Below, piece after piece: positions 52,925-64,000 of a DNA stretch of 64,000 nt; the first letter of the stretch is position 1; every line of letters starts with the position of its first letter. The notes beneath the pieces were generated by a model. The model ran no database searches. It was not told the origin of the DNA and was given only the letters and a program-made list of their open reading frames with translations. Both the position numbers and the translations under genes were made by a program. The DNA comes from Periplaneta americana (Eukaryota > Arthropoda > Insecta > Blattodea > Blattidae). The stretch lies in assembly GCF_040183065.1 (NCBI RefSeq), contig NC_091126.1, forward strand, positions 143,283,704 through 143,347,703, in the 5' to 3' direction.

Positions 52925-53439
52925 ATCTGGAACCAACAATGAAACGGATTTCTGTTTTTATTGTGAGTTTAACAACCTTTAAATGAAGAAGAGCGCGCTT
53001 GAGCTGATTGTCGAGTGACGTGAATATTGTATTCTGTATAAATTCAGTTCAGATAATTGAATTTGAATTACAGTGAATGATAAAATGTTATGATAAATTC
53101 GTTCATGTATGTTCTTAAGTTTATTGGAATGACGTTGTTTTAGAATCTATAATATTATATTATGGTAATTATCCATTTAAAATACAACTTGCGGCTGCAG
53201 GTATTAACGCCATCTGCGAAAATAGACTTTGATTTATTATATAATAATAACGGTTAGTTTAATCGTCTCTAACTGAAGGGCAATCGACCGGACTTAGGTA
53301 CAACTGAACTTGCGACATGAGAAGCTGCAATTGTAATCTTGTAAAATTTTGACTTGTTTCTCATCTTAAAGCTTCAGACATTAAAGACTTATCTTTGCTT
53401 ATTGTAGCGAAGCATGGACTATCCGAAAATGTGAATTAC
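52925..53439. other. Unannotated stretch
   Basis: No frame or repeat recognised. Confidence 0.3.
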
Positions 53440-53600
53440 AGCAGCAGAAATATGAACTATGAGACGCACTGCTGGCTACACAAAATGGGATCATAAAAAG
53501 AATAAAGATACCCTAGAAGAGTTAAGGATAGAACCAATACTGGAGTACATTGAAAGATGAGGAACAACTGAAAAGATCATGTAAACAGAGGCGAATGTGG
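53440..53600 (+). pseudogene. LINE reverse-transcriptase C-terminal scrap
   Basis: The plus frame gives TMRRTAGYTKWDHKKNKDTL, then EELRIEPILEYIER. M..lR...Gy...d...N..i..eL.i..il..i..y is the typical region after the polymerase in several non-LTR clades. Ends unclear. Confidence 0.7.
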
Positions 53601-53742
53601 GCTTAAGGAATTTGTAGTGTTTTAAACATAATCTTTGATCTTTTGGTAATAAATATCATAACGTATATGTTATAGTATTTATTGCTACATACAATACAAA
53701 ATAAATATAAATTATGAACCTAGCGCATTTCATTTCTTGTTA

Positions 53743-54574
53743 AGTACGGTCACACGTCGCTACTTTTGCTGCGCAACTTTTGTATGCAGCTGCAAAAGTT
53801 GCGTGTCGTGTTCACACGTAAGCCAAAAGTAGCGCGCTGCACGCTACTTTTCGTGCTGCGCAACCCGAGTGCAGCAAAAGTTGCAACTGGATGTTGCGAG
53901 TCTGTTCACACACAAGGCGCTACTTCTGCAGCCGCAGTCATGCTGCAGGTTTCCATCTCCGTGTTGACTTCTCAATATACATTTTGTGGTTATGTTCGCA
54001 CTATTAATAAACTCATGCGAAAGCTTACTTATCTATTATTTGCTTTTCTGTCCTAACTAGTATTCAGAAATTGACATTATTTTTACTATAAAGCTTTTAA
54101 AAACGCCTATATATTTAAATGATAACCAACAGCATATCCACGTAATCAATGTTGCAACCCTCCAGTTTGAAACTACGCTACAGAAAATTAAAAAAGTGAA
54201 TTATATCGTCAGCAAATATGCTCAGACTGTGTTGTGCATTTAATAACTGTTACAAATAATTTATTTTCATCACATCTAACATTAAAATACATCCAAACAA
54301 TAAAAGTATCATTGGCACATTTGGGTGGCAACATTGGTCGGAACCGCAGCAAAAGTTTCAACAAAACCGATATCAAAAATGCTGCGGCTGCAACCCTGAG
54401 AACCCTGTTCACACGTCGCTACTTTTAAGCTGCGCGCAGCATGGAAAAGTAGCGAGCAGCAGGTTCGGCAGCCGCTACTTTTCGGGTTGCACCGTTGTTC
54501 ACACGTCGCAGTACGAGAGTTGCGCAGTTTTTTGTACTGCAGCGCTGCAAAAGTAGCGACGTGTGACCGTACCT
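53743..54574. mobile_element. TTA-flanked TIR element with GCTACTTTTGC words
   Basis: Inverted ends AGTACGGTCACACGTCGCTA and (right) AGGTACGGTCACACGTCGCT, TTA at 53740-53742 and 54575-54577. A 3-bp TTA duplication suggests PIF/Harbinger, though the tips are not GGGCC-like. About 200 bp at each end is GC-rich and built from TTCACACGTCGCTACTTTT words (53745, 53809, 53905, 54407, 54493). The centre is AT-rich and non-coding. Confidence 0.8.
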
Positions 54575-54579
54575 TTACG

Positions 54580-55310
54580 TGGCGAGCAGAAGCTGTAAGA
54601 TAGCCATACGAGTTGCATACATCCCCAACCAAGCGTTCCGGTATTACGTCACAGCGATACGCCATTGCTATTACTGGCACGCGTGCCATAATAAGTCGAT
54701 TGCGCACGATATTGGATGTAGTAACAACCTGTTTATAATGCTAGGATGGCATAAATTCACTTACGTACATTGCGAAACTTCATACTTTGAAACATAAATG
54801 CTATTCACAATATTATGTCGACCATCGTTCGGGAACAAACAGAAAACCACGCAACTGGCTACTTGAGTAGAAGACGAACGAAGCAATGCTTCATCTTCAC
54901 GCACCAGAATGTGAGTGTATCGCCACAGATTGCTAAGTTGCCAGCAGGTGCGAGACACACAGGACATTGCCAAGTTGTCATTCTTATTATGCCAGGTCGG
55001 TCCAACATAACGATAGCTCTAAACATGTGGTGTCAGACGATCGAGACAAAGAATTATGATATTTTAGCGGAGAAAATAAGCGAAAATATGGACTCTGCAT
55101 GCACGGAAACTCTGTGCACAGTGGGCCGCAAATAAAAAATGGAAGGAGAAAAAAAATAGATTTTATAATGTACGTCAAAATGTTTATGTTCAGTTTCTTA
55201 TAGTCCTGCATTATCATAAACAAGCATACAGAAAAAGTTATAATATGATAAAATTCACACTCATTGGGAAGAGTAGATACATTTTTAGGGATCCTAAGAA
55301 TTTACAACTC
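54580..55310. other. Unannotated stretch
   Basis: A plus-strand frame 54815-55135 (107 codons) has no domain I recognise; it begins MSTIVREQTENHATGYLSRR. It may be a chance frame. Confidence 0.35.
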
Positions 55311-55313
55311 TAA

Positions 55314-56038
55314 TGGCCGGTTTTCCCAAGTATTGTTAGAAAATTTAACAACTGTTAAACTCTAAACAGTTTGTTAATTAATAAAATTGTATGTTTTCAA
55401 CACCACTTTGGTTTAACAGATTGTTAACAGTTTGTTAATTTTAAATGTAGGATTTCGGGCAGTTAACTCGTTTAACAGTTAGTTAAATATGGCCGATGTC
55501 TCCACAGCTGTTGGAACAGAAGTTGCGAAATTAATATTTTGTGTCTCTCTGTAGGGAATGTTTAGCATATGCCTGGTAATATAATACTTAAAAAATACTT
55601 TGGACTGTTTAAAATTCATCAGTGTTATTTTATTTCTTTCGTATTTCGTATCCATAATAACAATGAGGAAATATAACCTTACTTTGTAATTATTATTCAG
55701 CACGTCACCTACAACTTTCATTTGTCAACTGTTTGTTTATGGAGCGTGGGCTACTATAACAAGTTGTCATTTTATGCAAGTTTCATGACACATTCTATAA
55801 TATAGAGTTCAAAGATTAATTTTAGCCAATCAAAAATTGTCTTACATGTGTAGAATCATTACCAACTGCTGTTGAGTAGTTAAAATAGTGCTAACAGACG
55901 TTATAGTTAAGTGTTGGTTATCTTAAACAAAATTATGTTGAACAAATGGAAAATACATTAACAACGCGTTAAAAATAAACAGACTGTTAATTTAACATTC
56001 GTTACGCAAAATTAAACATTACTTAGACAAACTGGCCA
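55314..56038. mobile_element. TIR element with TTAACA words
   Basis: Ends TGGCCGGTTTTCCCAAGTAT and (right) TGGCCAGTTTGTCTAAGTAA, flanked by TAA and TGA. GTTAACAGTTTGTTAA-type words are packed at 55345-55475 and 55880-56010. The 3-bp flanks and the GGCC tip suggest a Harbinger-like MITE. No ORF recognised. Confidence 0.7.
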
Positions 56039-56150
56039 TGAGTGTATCTCAATACCATAACTTATGTTATATTTTGAAATCATCCGCAAAATAAACAGCG
56101 ATCTGAATTCAATCTTGACATGGGCCGGCAGATTAGGACTTAGACTTTAT

Positions 56151-56339
56151 GGGCCATATTCATAGACGTTCTTAGCGCAGGATTCCGGTGGATGATCAGC
56201 GAACTAAATTTTTTCGTATTCATAAACCAGTGTTAGCGACATGTTATGATATGAATCCTGTACAAGTAATCAGTCGACAGCCGGGGCTAGTTTAGCACGC
56301 TCGTAGCGCGGGCTAGCGAAATGTCTATGCATAGCACCC
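56151..56339. mobile_element. Harbinger-like MITE, sister of 23595-23843
   Basis: Reverse-oriented copy with ends GGGCCATATTCATAGACGTT and (right) GGGTGCTATGCATAGACATT. Shares GGTGGATGATCAGCGAACTA and GCACGCTCGTAGCGCGGGCT with the other copy, but has no CATAT expansion. Flanks TAT and TAA. Confidence 0.78.
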
Positions 56340-56354
56340 TAAGAGTCTAAGACA

Positions 56355-57720
56355 CAGGCCATGATTAATGGAGGTAAAAGACTACTGAACACTTTGAACG
56401 ATAGTGAAATTCCTGCCATTACGATTAATAGACCTAATAGGCCTACTGAAATTCCATACTCACCACCTGTAGTGAAAAATTTAGGAACATATTTTGATAA
56501 CGAATTAAGTTGGAATTATCAAGTAAAGCACACATTCAAGAAAAAGTATTAATCTATTCACTCGCTAAGCCGAGTTAAGCCTTTCTTTCCCGCGCCACTG
56601 AAACATTTGAATGTGTGAGAATGAGATAGTCCAAAGCCAAACTTTTAACAAAAATAGTTTTTGTGCGAGTTCATTTCTTACACGTATGGGGAAGTTACTA
56701 GTAAAGTATTGTAAATGTTATTCAACAAATGACGCAAGTATACTCCGAAGAAATTATATGATATCGCACCAATAGCATTGAAATCTAAATGTTTAATACG
56801 CTCTCCTGTAAAATTTTATCTTTGTGACTTAGTTCTATATAATTTTCACCTCTTCATTTGTTAAAACACTTGCAATGTCGCACATTGTCTATTGTTACGT
56901 GTTATTCACAGATTTAAGCACTGAATTATCGAACAAATTACAATATGTCCAATATGTGAATAAGATATGTGTGCAATGTCCAACGATAGATCGTATTTCA
57001 CCATTTTTGTAATCTTTATCTATGGTCCGTCCCAGGAATCTGTGGAATAGAAAGACAAGACAAGTGCGCAAGTAATATGTGGGAGGGACAGGGCCAATGA
57101 CTGCTCTGGGGTGGAGACCTTGAACGAAGCGCGCAATCGCTTGGAAGAGGGGATAATTTCTATCTAAACTCTACTCTACCTTCTACCACGAGCATCTTAC
57201 TCCTTAGCGGACTCTAGCTGATGCTGCCCGCAATACACTCCGGCACAGATAGACTCCGCCCCCATATGCGCGAAGTTACTCCACAGATTCATGGGATGGA
57301 CTATAGGCTCAGATTCAACAACCGCAGAACCTTACACTGCCTTTCTCTTCCATTTCAAATTTGCGCACCTCAACCCAAATTATCTATCGTCTCATCTTGT
57401 GTATTTATGTTCTAATCATAACCTAAATACTTGATCCCAGATCACCGGCACATTGAGTGTACCTAATCATAACACTTCCCGATACTCTTAATTATTCATC
57501 ATTTCAATTGATCGTCAACATAACTTCCTACATCATACATTAAGGGGCTATCAGACATTGACAACTTTCAAAAGATGATTATCAAATACACTGTTTTTCT
57601 TCTCTAGAATGTGCTCTTTCTTAAAATATAATTTTTGTAGAATATAATTTTTATTTTCAATATAAAAATTTTCCTTCATTATTTTAATCATTCCTCTGCA
57701 ATAAATGCTGTGTGTACAGT
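56355..57720 (+). mobile_element. LINE (family A), decayed C-terminal half
   Basis: Pieces in order: GGKRLLNTLNDSEIPAITIN and VKNLGTYFDNELSWNYQVKH (56361-56552), TDLSTELSNKLQYVQYVNKI (about 56915-56975), RLRFNNRRTLHCLSLPFQI (about 57306-57360), then NHNLNTRSQ-like residues near 57415. The order matches the copy at the right window edge. Segments between them (about 56580-56860 and 57030-57200) do not fit and may be insertions or divergence. The 3' end is approximate. Confidence 0.65.
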
Positions 57721-58559
57721 TCGACATAACACAATACTTGTTGTTCGTACAGAATCTGTTTACTAATTCTTCCTACATATTTTATTATACAGAACATCTA
57801 GCGACTAAATCAATTCGACTCCCATTCAAAGGAGTTGTTCGCTAATTCAAAACTATATTCACTGACCAATACATGAAGCCACAGTACTTCTATGATCTAT
57901 GCAGTCATATGGATACACCAAGTGTTGGAGGGTTGTTTTGTTTCTCCTAATTATGTAATGTCATCTTCGTTGTTTGAATTGCATTTGAAATTCCTTTCAA
58001 AAGGGACGGGGATAAAATAGCATTTTAGATTGAACCCACGGGATAGCTTTATAAAACCGGACAGTCACATTCAAACGGAACACATGGTGACACTCTAGCT
58101 TTGTAAAGAAAGAGTGACTTTCCTAACCATACGGGATTCTCTAACAGAAGAGTCAAATAGTAACTGATACAAAGACTATGAAATAATAGATGCATATTCA
58201 CTTTTGGCTGATAGCATGCAGACCGAGATTTGGACTAACGATATGATGATTTTAAGAAGTTGAAGACTTTAAATTCACAGCACTTAATATTCTCAATAAA
58301 ATTACATTTAACAGATGTCCATTACTTCTCTAATTTTATTTCGCTACCTTTGTACAAAGTAATTCTTCTACAACCGAACCCGATAAAGTGGTTAGAAAGT
58401 GAAAATTATAATAGAGATTCGTTTCAAACCACTTTTAAAATCAAGCGCACCTAAAATCGCCAGACGTACTTTTTTAACAGATGGAAATAGCAGTCCGCCA
58501 ACAATTTAAAAATCAAAGACAACATATGTCCATTGTCCGCTCTTATTAGACCAAAGGAT
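57721..58559. other. Unannotated stretch
   Basis: AT-rich, no recognised frame. Confidence 0.3.
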
Positions 58560-58990
58560 CTTTCATTGAAACCCAACAGTTCGGGACGACAAAGTCGAAA
58601 ATACACTATCTACCAAAAAGTAATTGGGCACTGTTTTTGCCCCTTTAGAACCTCTTGGTACCCACTTCTTGTTGCTATAGTAGCAACCATTCTGTCAGGC
58701 ATGCTCTCCACTAGTTTGTGTAGGATATCCACTGGAATGCGTCGCCATTCCTCTTGCAACATGGCACTCAGTTGGACAATGGAAGTTGGCCCCATGTTTC
58801 GGCGGCTATTATGCAGTGGTATGCAGACAATAATATTCACCGGTTGGACTGGCCTACACAGAGTTCTGATCTCAATCCCACTGAGCACCTTTGGAAAGAA
58901 TTGGACCGGCGATTGAGGTCTCGGGAGATGTGACCAACTTCCATTGTCCAACTGAGTGCCATATTGCAAGAGGAATGGCGACGTACATGA
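58560..58990. mobile_element. Tc1 transposase scrap in inverted duplication
   Basis: Plus strand 58818-58990 encodes YADNNIHRLDWPTQSSDLNP, then TEHLWKELDRRLRSREM, the third catalytic region of Tc1. Minus strand 58790-58610 encodes PTSIVQLSAMLQEEWRRIPV, then DILHKLVESMPDRMVATIAT, the region that should follow. A 53-bp part (58739-58791; 58932-58984) is present in both orientations, so two copies or halves collapsed head to head. Outer ends not found. Confidence 0.75.
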
Positions 58991-59419
58991 TTTGACCCGG
59001 AAACTGGAAAGGACAGAACACAGTGCTCCACACCGTCGCTGTTATTCCAAAAACCTCATAACTCCAGAAAACATCTTTCAGTAATAGAAAAAATATTAAT
59101 GGAGCGTAAGTAGATGCTTTCACAAAATGTAATTACCAAAACCCTGCACTGACCAATTACCAAATATTTGTTAACAGAATGAAGCACCAAAAACTCGTAT
59201 GATATCCAAACATTATCTATACGACGTTTTATATTAACAGGAATGTTGTAATTCCAATGTATATGGTTTTGTATTTTGTCATTCGCGGAAAAAGTAGTAT
59301 TAATTCTTCTATAAGCATTCATAAACCAGTGAGTATCGATACTTTGTAATCTTAAACCCGAAACCGCGTTGGATTTACGAGGTTAGCATTTGTGATGTGT
59401 TCTGCACAGGTGTTTTGTA
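58991..59419. other. Unannotated stretch
   Basis: Short open frames only; nothing recognised. Confidence 0.3.
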
Positions 59420-59760
59420 ATTTTGTTATGGCTGTGATGTGTTCTTTGTAACGTGTTTGAAATGATCTGCCTGCCACCTACAGAGACAACAACACAGACA
59501 TAGAAATACTACACATCCAACCAAAAAGCCAGAAACTAAACACACTATAACAATATGAAATATACACACAAAAACACACTCCAATGAAATTCTCAACACA
59601 CAACTCAATCTCAGAACACACACACTCTTTGACTCCACTTTACACCACACGAACACATCCTCACAGGAAATAAAACAAGAGGCGTCAAGACCAACAACGG
59701 CCAGTTCTGAGGATGGCCCATAATAGGTCAAACATGTAAACAAGGTACTTTAGAATTTAA
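59420..59760 (+). mobile_element. Penelope-like 3' region (probable)
   Basis: An A/C-rich stretch (ACACA, AACAACAACAC words, 59480-59690) is followed by TTCTGAGGATGGCCCATAAT, AGGTCAAACATGT (59704-59736). CTGAGGA-stem-CAAACA looks like a decayed hammerhead core (CUGANGA...GAAA) as in the palindrome at 21654. C-rich tails before such a motif are familiar from Penelope-like elements. No reverse transcriptase seen. Confidence 0.45.
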
Positions 59761-59828
59761 CACAAGAAAGTCTTATCGTACATATTCCGAAGTGATACAG
59801 TGTTTTAAGTTGTGTAATCAAGATGTAA

Positions 59829-59842
59829 AATTATTATTATTA

Positions 59843-59895
<53 letters not shown>
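59829..59895. repeat. (ATT)n microsatellite
   Basis: ATT tract at the 5' break of the next LINE; the poly-Leu start of the overlapping frame comes from it. Confidence 0.92.
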
Positions 59896-59897
<2 letters not shown>

Positions 59898-60884
59898 GCA
59901 AAACTACTTCCCTAAAATTTAATTATTTTCTTAGTAATGACATAATTGCTAAGAAAGATTGTATTAGAGATCTTGGTGTCTTGCTTGATTCTAAATTATA
60001 TTTCCATGACCATGTGCAATATATTTATACCCATTCATTAAGAATTCTTGGTCTAATTACGTCTATAACTGATTCTTTTTCTACTCCTATGTGTTTATTA
60101 ATTTTATACTATACATTGGTTAGATCCAGGCTTGAATATGCATCTGTTGTATGGAACTACATTACTTCCACTGACTCGGCTAAATTGGAGAATATTCAAA
60201 GAAAATTTATTTCCTTGTGTTCTTATAGATTTCTAACAAATTCCAATTATAAATATGAAATTAATTGCAAACATTTCAATTGCGGTAGTTTATTTACCAG
60301 ACGTCAGGATCTTGATTATTTATTTTTTTGTAAAGTCATTAAGGGTGATATTGATTGTGAATCATTCATAAGCAATATCAGTCTTCGTATTCCTGCTAAG
60401 GGTTTAAGATTTCATTTTTTTTATAATACGAATTCTAAATCCCTCGCTCCGGTCTGCAGATGTATTAAATATACTAATTTTCATGGATTGAACTTGGATA
60501 CATTTAATTTGTAGTATATAATTTTTGAGTCTTTATCCAAATTTTATTAACTTATGCTATTTTTCTAGATATGTATCATAATATTCTCATTGTATATCTT
60601 TGTAATACTACTTATATGATTCCAGTCTTCATTTATATGATTTCATTAACTCATTTGTAATTCATTTTATTTCATTGCCATTATTTTAATTATCTCACTG
60701 TACTAATTTTAATAATTATTTGCATGCATTCTTTTTGTTATCTATTCATTTTGTCATTATTGTTTAAATGTATTGGTCTGTAATTTTCATAATTATTTGT
60801 ATGCCCTTTTGTTATTCCTTGTACACTGTAAATCTTGTGCTAACTTTATCTTGTGCTGAACTCTTATTGGCCCCAGCACGTAAA
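59896..60884 (+). mobile_element. 5'-truncated LINE with intact reverse-transcriptase tail
   Basis: The open frame (59896-60514) reads KDCIRDLGVLLDSKLYFHDH, LGLITSITDSFSTPMCLLIL, YYTLVRSRLEYASVVWNYIT and SAKLENIQRKFISLCSYRF. IrDLGV.lDskL.F..Hv...LG.i......f.....l..LY.sLVrs.LEYas.vW is the post-polymerase region of Jockey/CR1-like LINEs. About 370 bp of 3' untranslated DNA leads to GGCCCCAGCACGTAAA and a (TGAA)n tail. There is no stop inside the frame, so the insertion is fairly young although truncated. Confidence 0.88.
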
Positions 60885-60960
60885 TGAATGAATGAATGAA
60901 TGAATGAATGAATGAATGAATGAATGAATGAATGAATGAATGAATGAATAAATAATGGCT
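60885..60960. repeat. (TGAA)n expanded LINE tail
   Basis: About 18 TGAA units starting right at the LINE end. Confidence 0.92.
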
Positions 60961-61860
60961 GAATGAATAAATGAATGAATGAATAACTAAATAACTAAAT
61001 AAATAACTAAATAAATTAGTAAATAACTAAATACATAACTAAATAACTAAATAAATAACTTCTTCTTCTTTTTCTTCTTCTTCTTCTTCTTCAGACCCTT
61101 CTGCTGCTAAGCGTCGGGTTCGCCTCTCTCCGTCCATTTCATCCATTTTTCCCGGTCTCTACACATTCTAAATAAATAACTAAATAAATAACTAAATAAG
61201 TAACTAAATAACTAAATAAGTAACTAAATAACTAAATAAGTAACTAAATAATTAAATAAATAACTAAATAAATAACTAAATAACTAAATAAATAGCTAAA
61301 TAACTAAATAAATAACTAAATAAATGTATAACTAAATAAATAAATGTATAACTAAATAAATAACTAAATAAATAAATAACTAAATAAATTACTAAATAAC
61401 TAAATAGATAACTAAATAAATAACTTCTTCTTCTTCTTCAGTCCCTTCTGCTGCTAAGCGTCGGGTTCGCCTCTCTCCGTCCATTTCATCCGTTTTTCCC
61501 GGTCTCTACACATTCTAAATAAATAACTAAATAACTAAATAAATAACTGAATAAGTAACTAACTAAATATGTAACTAAATAACTAAATAAGTAACTAAAT
61601 AATTAAATAAGTAACTAAATAACTAAATAAGTAACTAAATAACTAAATAAGTTACTAAATAAATAACTAAATAACTAAATAAATAGCTAAATAACTAAAT
61701 AAATAACTAAATAAATAATTAAATAACTAAATAAATAGATAAATAAATAAATAAATAATTAAAGAAACAAACAAACAAACAAACAAACATGCAAACAAGC
61801 CAGTAAGCAAGTAAGTAAATAAGTAACTAAGTAAGTAAATAAATAAATAATTATCATTAT
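60961..61860. repeat. (AAATAACT)n satellite with a duplicated 79-bp block
   Basis: AAATAACT and AAATAAATAACT units for about 800 bp, drifting into AAAC and AAGTAAGT at 61765-61840. A non-repeat block (CAGACCCTTCTGCTGCTAAG ... CGGTCTCTACACATTCTA) preceded by (CTT)n occurs at 61092-61170 and again at 61439-61517, so a unit of about 347 bp was duplicated. Confidence 0.85.
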
Positions 61861-61874
61861 CATTATTATTATTG

Positions 61875-62112
61875 ACGTTTGAGATGGGCAGGGCATGTAG
61901 CACGTATGGGCGAATCCAGAAATGCATATAGAGTGTTAGTTGGGAGGCCGGAGGAAAAAAGACCTTTAGGGAGGCCGAGACGTAGATGGGAAGATAATAT
62001 TAAAATGGGTTTGAGGGAGGTGGGATATGATAGAGAATGGATTAATCTTGCTCAGGTTAGGGACCAATGGCGGGCTTATGTGAGGGCGGCAATTAACCTC
62101 CGGGTTCCTTAA
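61875..62112 (+). mobile_element. LINE (family B) 3' fragment, well preserved
   Basis: Open to its stop: [12 protein letters not shown]-type start, then [40 protein letters not shown] and [16 protein letters not shown]. The end GGTTCCTTAAAAGTAAGT runs straight into (ATT)n. Cleaner than the copy at 3380-3870 and so younger. Confidence 0.88.
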
Positions 62113-62115
62113 AAG

Positions 62116-62116
<1 letters not shown>

Positions 62117-62175
<59 letters not shown>
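62117..62175. repeat. (ATT)n LINE tail
   Basis: ATT tract starting at the 3' end of the family-B LINE. Confidence 0.92.
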
Positions 62176-62177
<2 letters not shown>

Positions 62178-62179
62178 CT

Positions 62180-63080
62180 CTTAAAAAAGAGTCTATTCCA
62201 ACACATGAAACAACCACTAAACTCGTCTGTGAAGAGCGCGCTCTACGTGCCTCCAGTACTGTTTCACAGAATCCGACTGCGATTATTACAATGCGGACTC
62301 CACGGAGAAGATAGCATCAAAAATAAACGGCTGTAATGAGTTCCAAAACACGAGCGGAGAAAGTGATGTTTTCCATTTCGTAAATATCAGCAACTTTTAT
62401 ACTGATAATATTGTAGATTGTATAGAATTAAAACCCGAGGCATTCACAAGATTTTCATTCCCTCTTTCCTACACTTCCAAACTTTTAATTACTCCCCGCT
62501 GATCCTGCGCCACAGATTGGATATTTGTTTCCTCGCGTCTGATGAGTCTACAGCAAACAATTTGCACACCAACTTTACATATCTTCTTACGCTATGAGGT
62601 TCGCCCGATTCATTACAGTCGCAGTTGAAAAAATCCTCAAAAGCATCTGATCTCAGTAACACTACGGTATACAGTTCAAACTTAACTTTCGAACAATTGT
62701 TGCCAGGTCGCTCACTAAAAGATAATATGATCACACATATTCATGGATTGTTCTACAATATGGTTCATATGGTACAATAATTTGACACAAATCCGTAAGA
62801 TCCAGGTTCACATCCCGGATGAAACGTTGATATTTAGGCTTATGTTCTTTTAATACAGATGTAATTCGCATTATTTTCCTTTGTTATTTTAAGTATTTGT
62901 TTCGCAACAAGCTGACCAGCTGACCACGTCACCAGGTAGTCTCGTGACTTATGAATTTCTGTAGTCCCGTCGCTCTAATTTCCGGCAGCCAATCGCGTTG
63001 CAGGTCGGCTACATTTAAACGTCTGCGTCTTGTGATTCGCTTATAAAGACGTTATTCATTTCCTAAGGCTCGATAAATGC
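62180..63080. other. Unannotated stretch
   Basis: Contains a minus-strand frame 62734-62489 of 81 codons (NNCSKVKFELYTVVLLRSDA, ending NLWRRISGE) with no domain I recognise. No inverted ends. Confidence 0.35.
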
Positions 63081-63084
63081 TTAA

Positions 63085-63290
63085 TATAATCGTCCGCCAT
63101 TTTGGCTCTTTCGTTGGCGTTCGCAGAAAGAACACGAAGACGTTATTTGCCGCTCAATTATTTGCTCAATTACAGTGCGTTTGATTTATTATCATAGGAG
63201 CTACGACATGATAATGTTTAACGGTGTGGCAAATAGATTTATTGCATGGTAGCTCGGCAACGAAAGAACAAAAATGGCGAACGATACTAC
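63085..63290. repeat. Inverted repeat pair around GCCATTTT
   Basis: CGTCCGCCATTTTGGCTCTT (63091) mirrors the right side near 63250-63285 (GGCAACGAAAGAACAAAAAT). About 30 bp per arm and 130 bp between. Could be a small TIR element; no target duplication seen. Confidence 0.5.
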
Positions 63291-63429
63291 CTACCTAGAC
63301 TTTATAGAGCCTTCACGTCCTAAGACGTAAGCAAAGAGGAGGAGTCACGCCGGGAATAACAGCGTCGCGACTATAGTATTGATTCACAGATTCACAAAAT
63401 ATGAGGACGAAAAACCAAAGGACTAACTC

Positions 63430-64000
63430 CTTAAAGTACAGTAGATCAATTATTTCATGGACGAAAAAGTTTGGACTGAAATTGAACTCAGAGAAATCAC
63501 AGGCAATTGTAAATGGACATCGACGACTTTTAAGTAAATAAACACAGGTGACTTATCTCCTGTTAAAATGAATGAATCTATTATCCCTTACAGTGATAGA
63601 GTCAAAAATCTAGGAATTTATATGGACAAAAACTTAAGTTGCAATATTCAAATCACACACACATGTAAAATAATTTTTATGAAAATTCACGCACTAAAAA
63701 GAATTCGAAATTTCCATCCGTTGCTTCTCAAGAAGAATTTAGTGAAGTCGCTTTTGATGCCGCATTTTGATTACTGTGACACTCTCTACACTGACCTTAA
63801 CATGAGACTGACAGACAGACTACAGCGTGTTCATAATGCATGTGTTCGATTTATTTGCAACGTCCGTAGATCTGATCGTATCACACCTTCACTAAATACT
63901 ATGCTGTCCTGGGTCCGTCTCAAAGAGAGTAGAACTATTCACTCTCTCACGTTACTCTTCAATATTCTTCAAACCTCTAACCCTAGCTACTTAGCTTCTC
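63430..64000 (+). mobile_element. LINE (family A), cut by the window edge
   Basis: Reads WTKKFGLKLNSEKSQAIVNG, one stop, then SDRVKNLGIYMDKNLSCNIQ, KSLLMPHFDYCDTLYTDLNM and RSDRITPSLNTMLSWVRLKE, ending SNPSYLAS at the edge. This is the region after the polymerase, and it joins the tail seen at 11450-11244. Best-preserved family-A copy here. Its 3' end lies outside the window. Confidence 0.88.

Noticed and set aside
54815-55135. 107-codon plus-strand frame as a host gene
   Set aside because: No recognisable domain, no splice context, amid transposon remnants.
1-64000. LTR retrotransposon, endogenous virus or Polinton copies
   Set aside because: No paired long direct repeats, primer-binding site, gag/pol order or capsid-like frame was seen.

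Overview
The window looks like intergenic DNA from a large, repeat-rich insect genome. A cockroach or termite relative (Blattodea) is my best guess, from SINE and LINE families that look familiar and from the AT-rich, transposon-packed layout; this is inference, not proof. I recognise no host protein gene, rRNA or CRISPR array, and no bona fide tRNA gene. I also saw no LTR retrotransposon or virus-like element. Almost every readable coding stretch belongs to a transposable element.

Layout. 0.3-5 kb: a pogo-like MITE broken by a LINE, then a degenerate LINE broken by a Tigger-like MITE, then LINE 3' ends tailed by (ATT)n. 5.6-7.9 kb: tRNA-derived SINEs and two tiny MITEs. 9.08-10.54 kb: a PIF/Harbinger element with a HARBI1-like remnant. 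10.90-16.00 kb: a hAT element holding a LINE, a foldback element, a mariner and a head-to-tail repeat dimer. 17.6-22.0 kb: a TA-flanked MITE, tRNA-like inverted structures, SINEs and a Penelope-like palindrome. 22.4-24.0 kb: a TIR element containing two further MITEs. 24.5-25.5 kb: a short hAT with perfect 8-bp duplications. 25.5-28.8 kb: a chain of TA-inserted elements butted end to end. 29.1-31.9 kb: the best-preserved gene of the window, a spliced pogo transposase with psq, CENP-B-type, DDD and PHD-like zinc-finger regions. 32-44 kb: hAT scraps, a Tc1/mariner-type element carrying two TTAA-targeted elements, SINEs and one unrecognised ORF. 47-56 kb: a DNA transposon with a transposase tail, an RTE-type LINE end, the third CCGCA MITE and two more TIR elements. 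56-64 kb: LINE remnants, an inverted Tc1 scrap, a Penelope-like end, a LINE reverse-transcriptase tail, about 1 kb of tetra- and octanucleotide satellite, and a LINE running off the right edge.

How the parts relate. Several TA-targeted elements share GGGGA-type tips but carry different short words repeated near both ends (TAATTCCGCA, TTTGGCAATA, GTAACTTGGACC, GTTTACAATTACC, GTTGGACA). The 29.1-31.9 kb transposase is the only near-complete enzyme among them, so the others are probably mobilised by related enzymes elsewhere. A second recurring theme is foldback DNA whose two arms each carry a tRNA-like promoter region.
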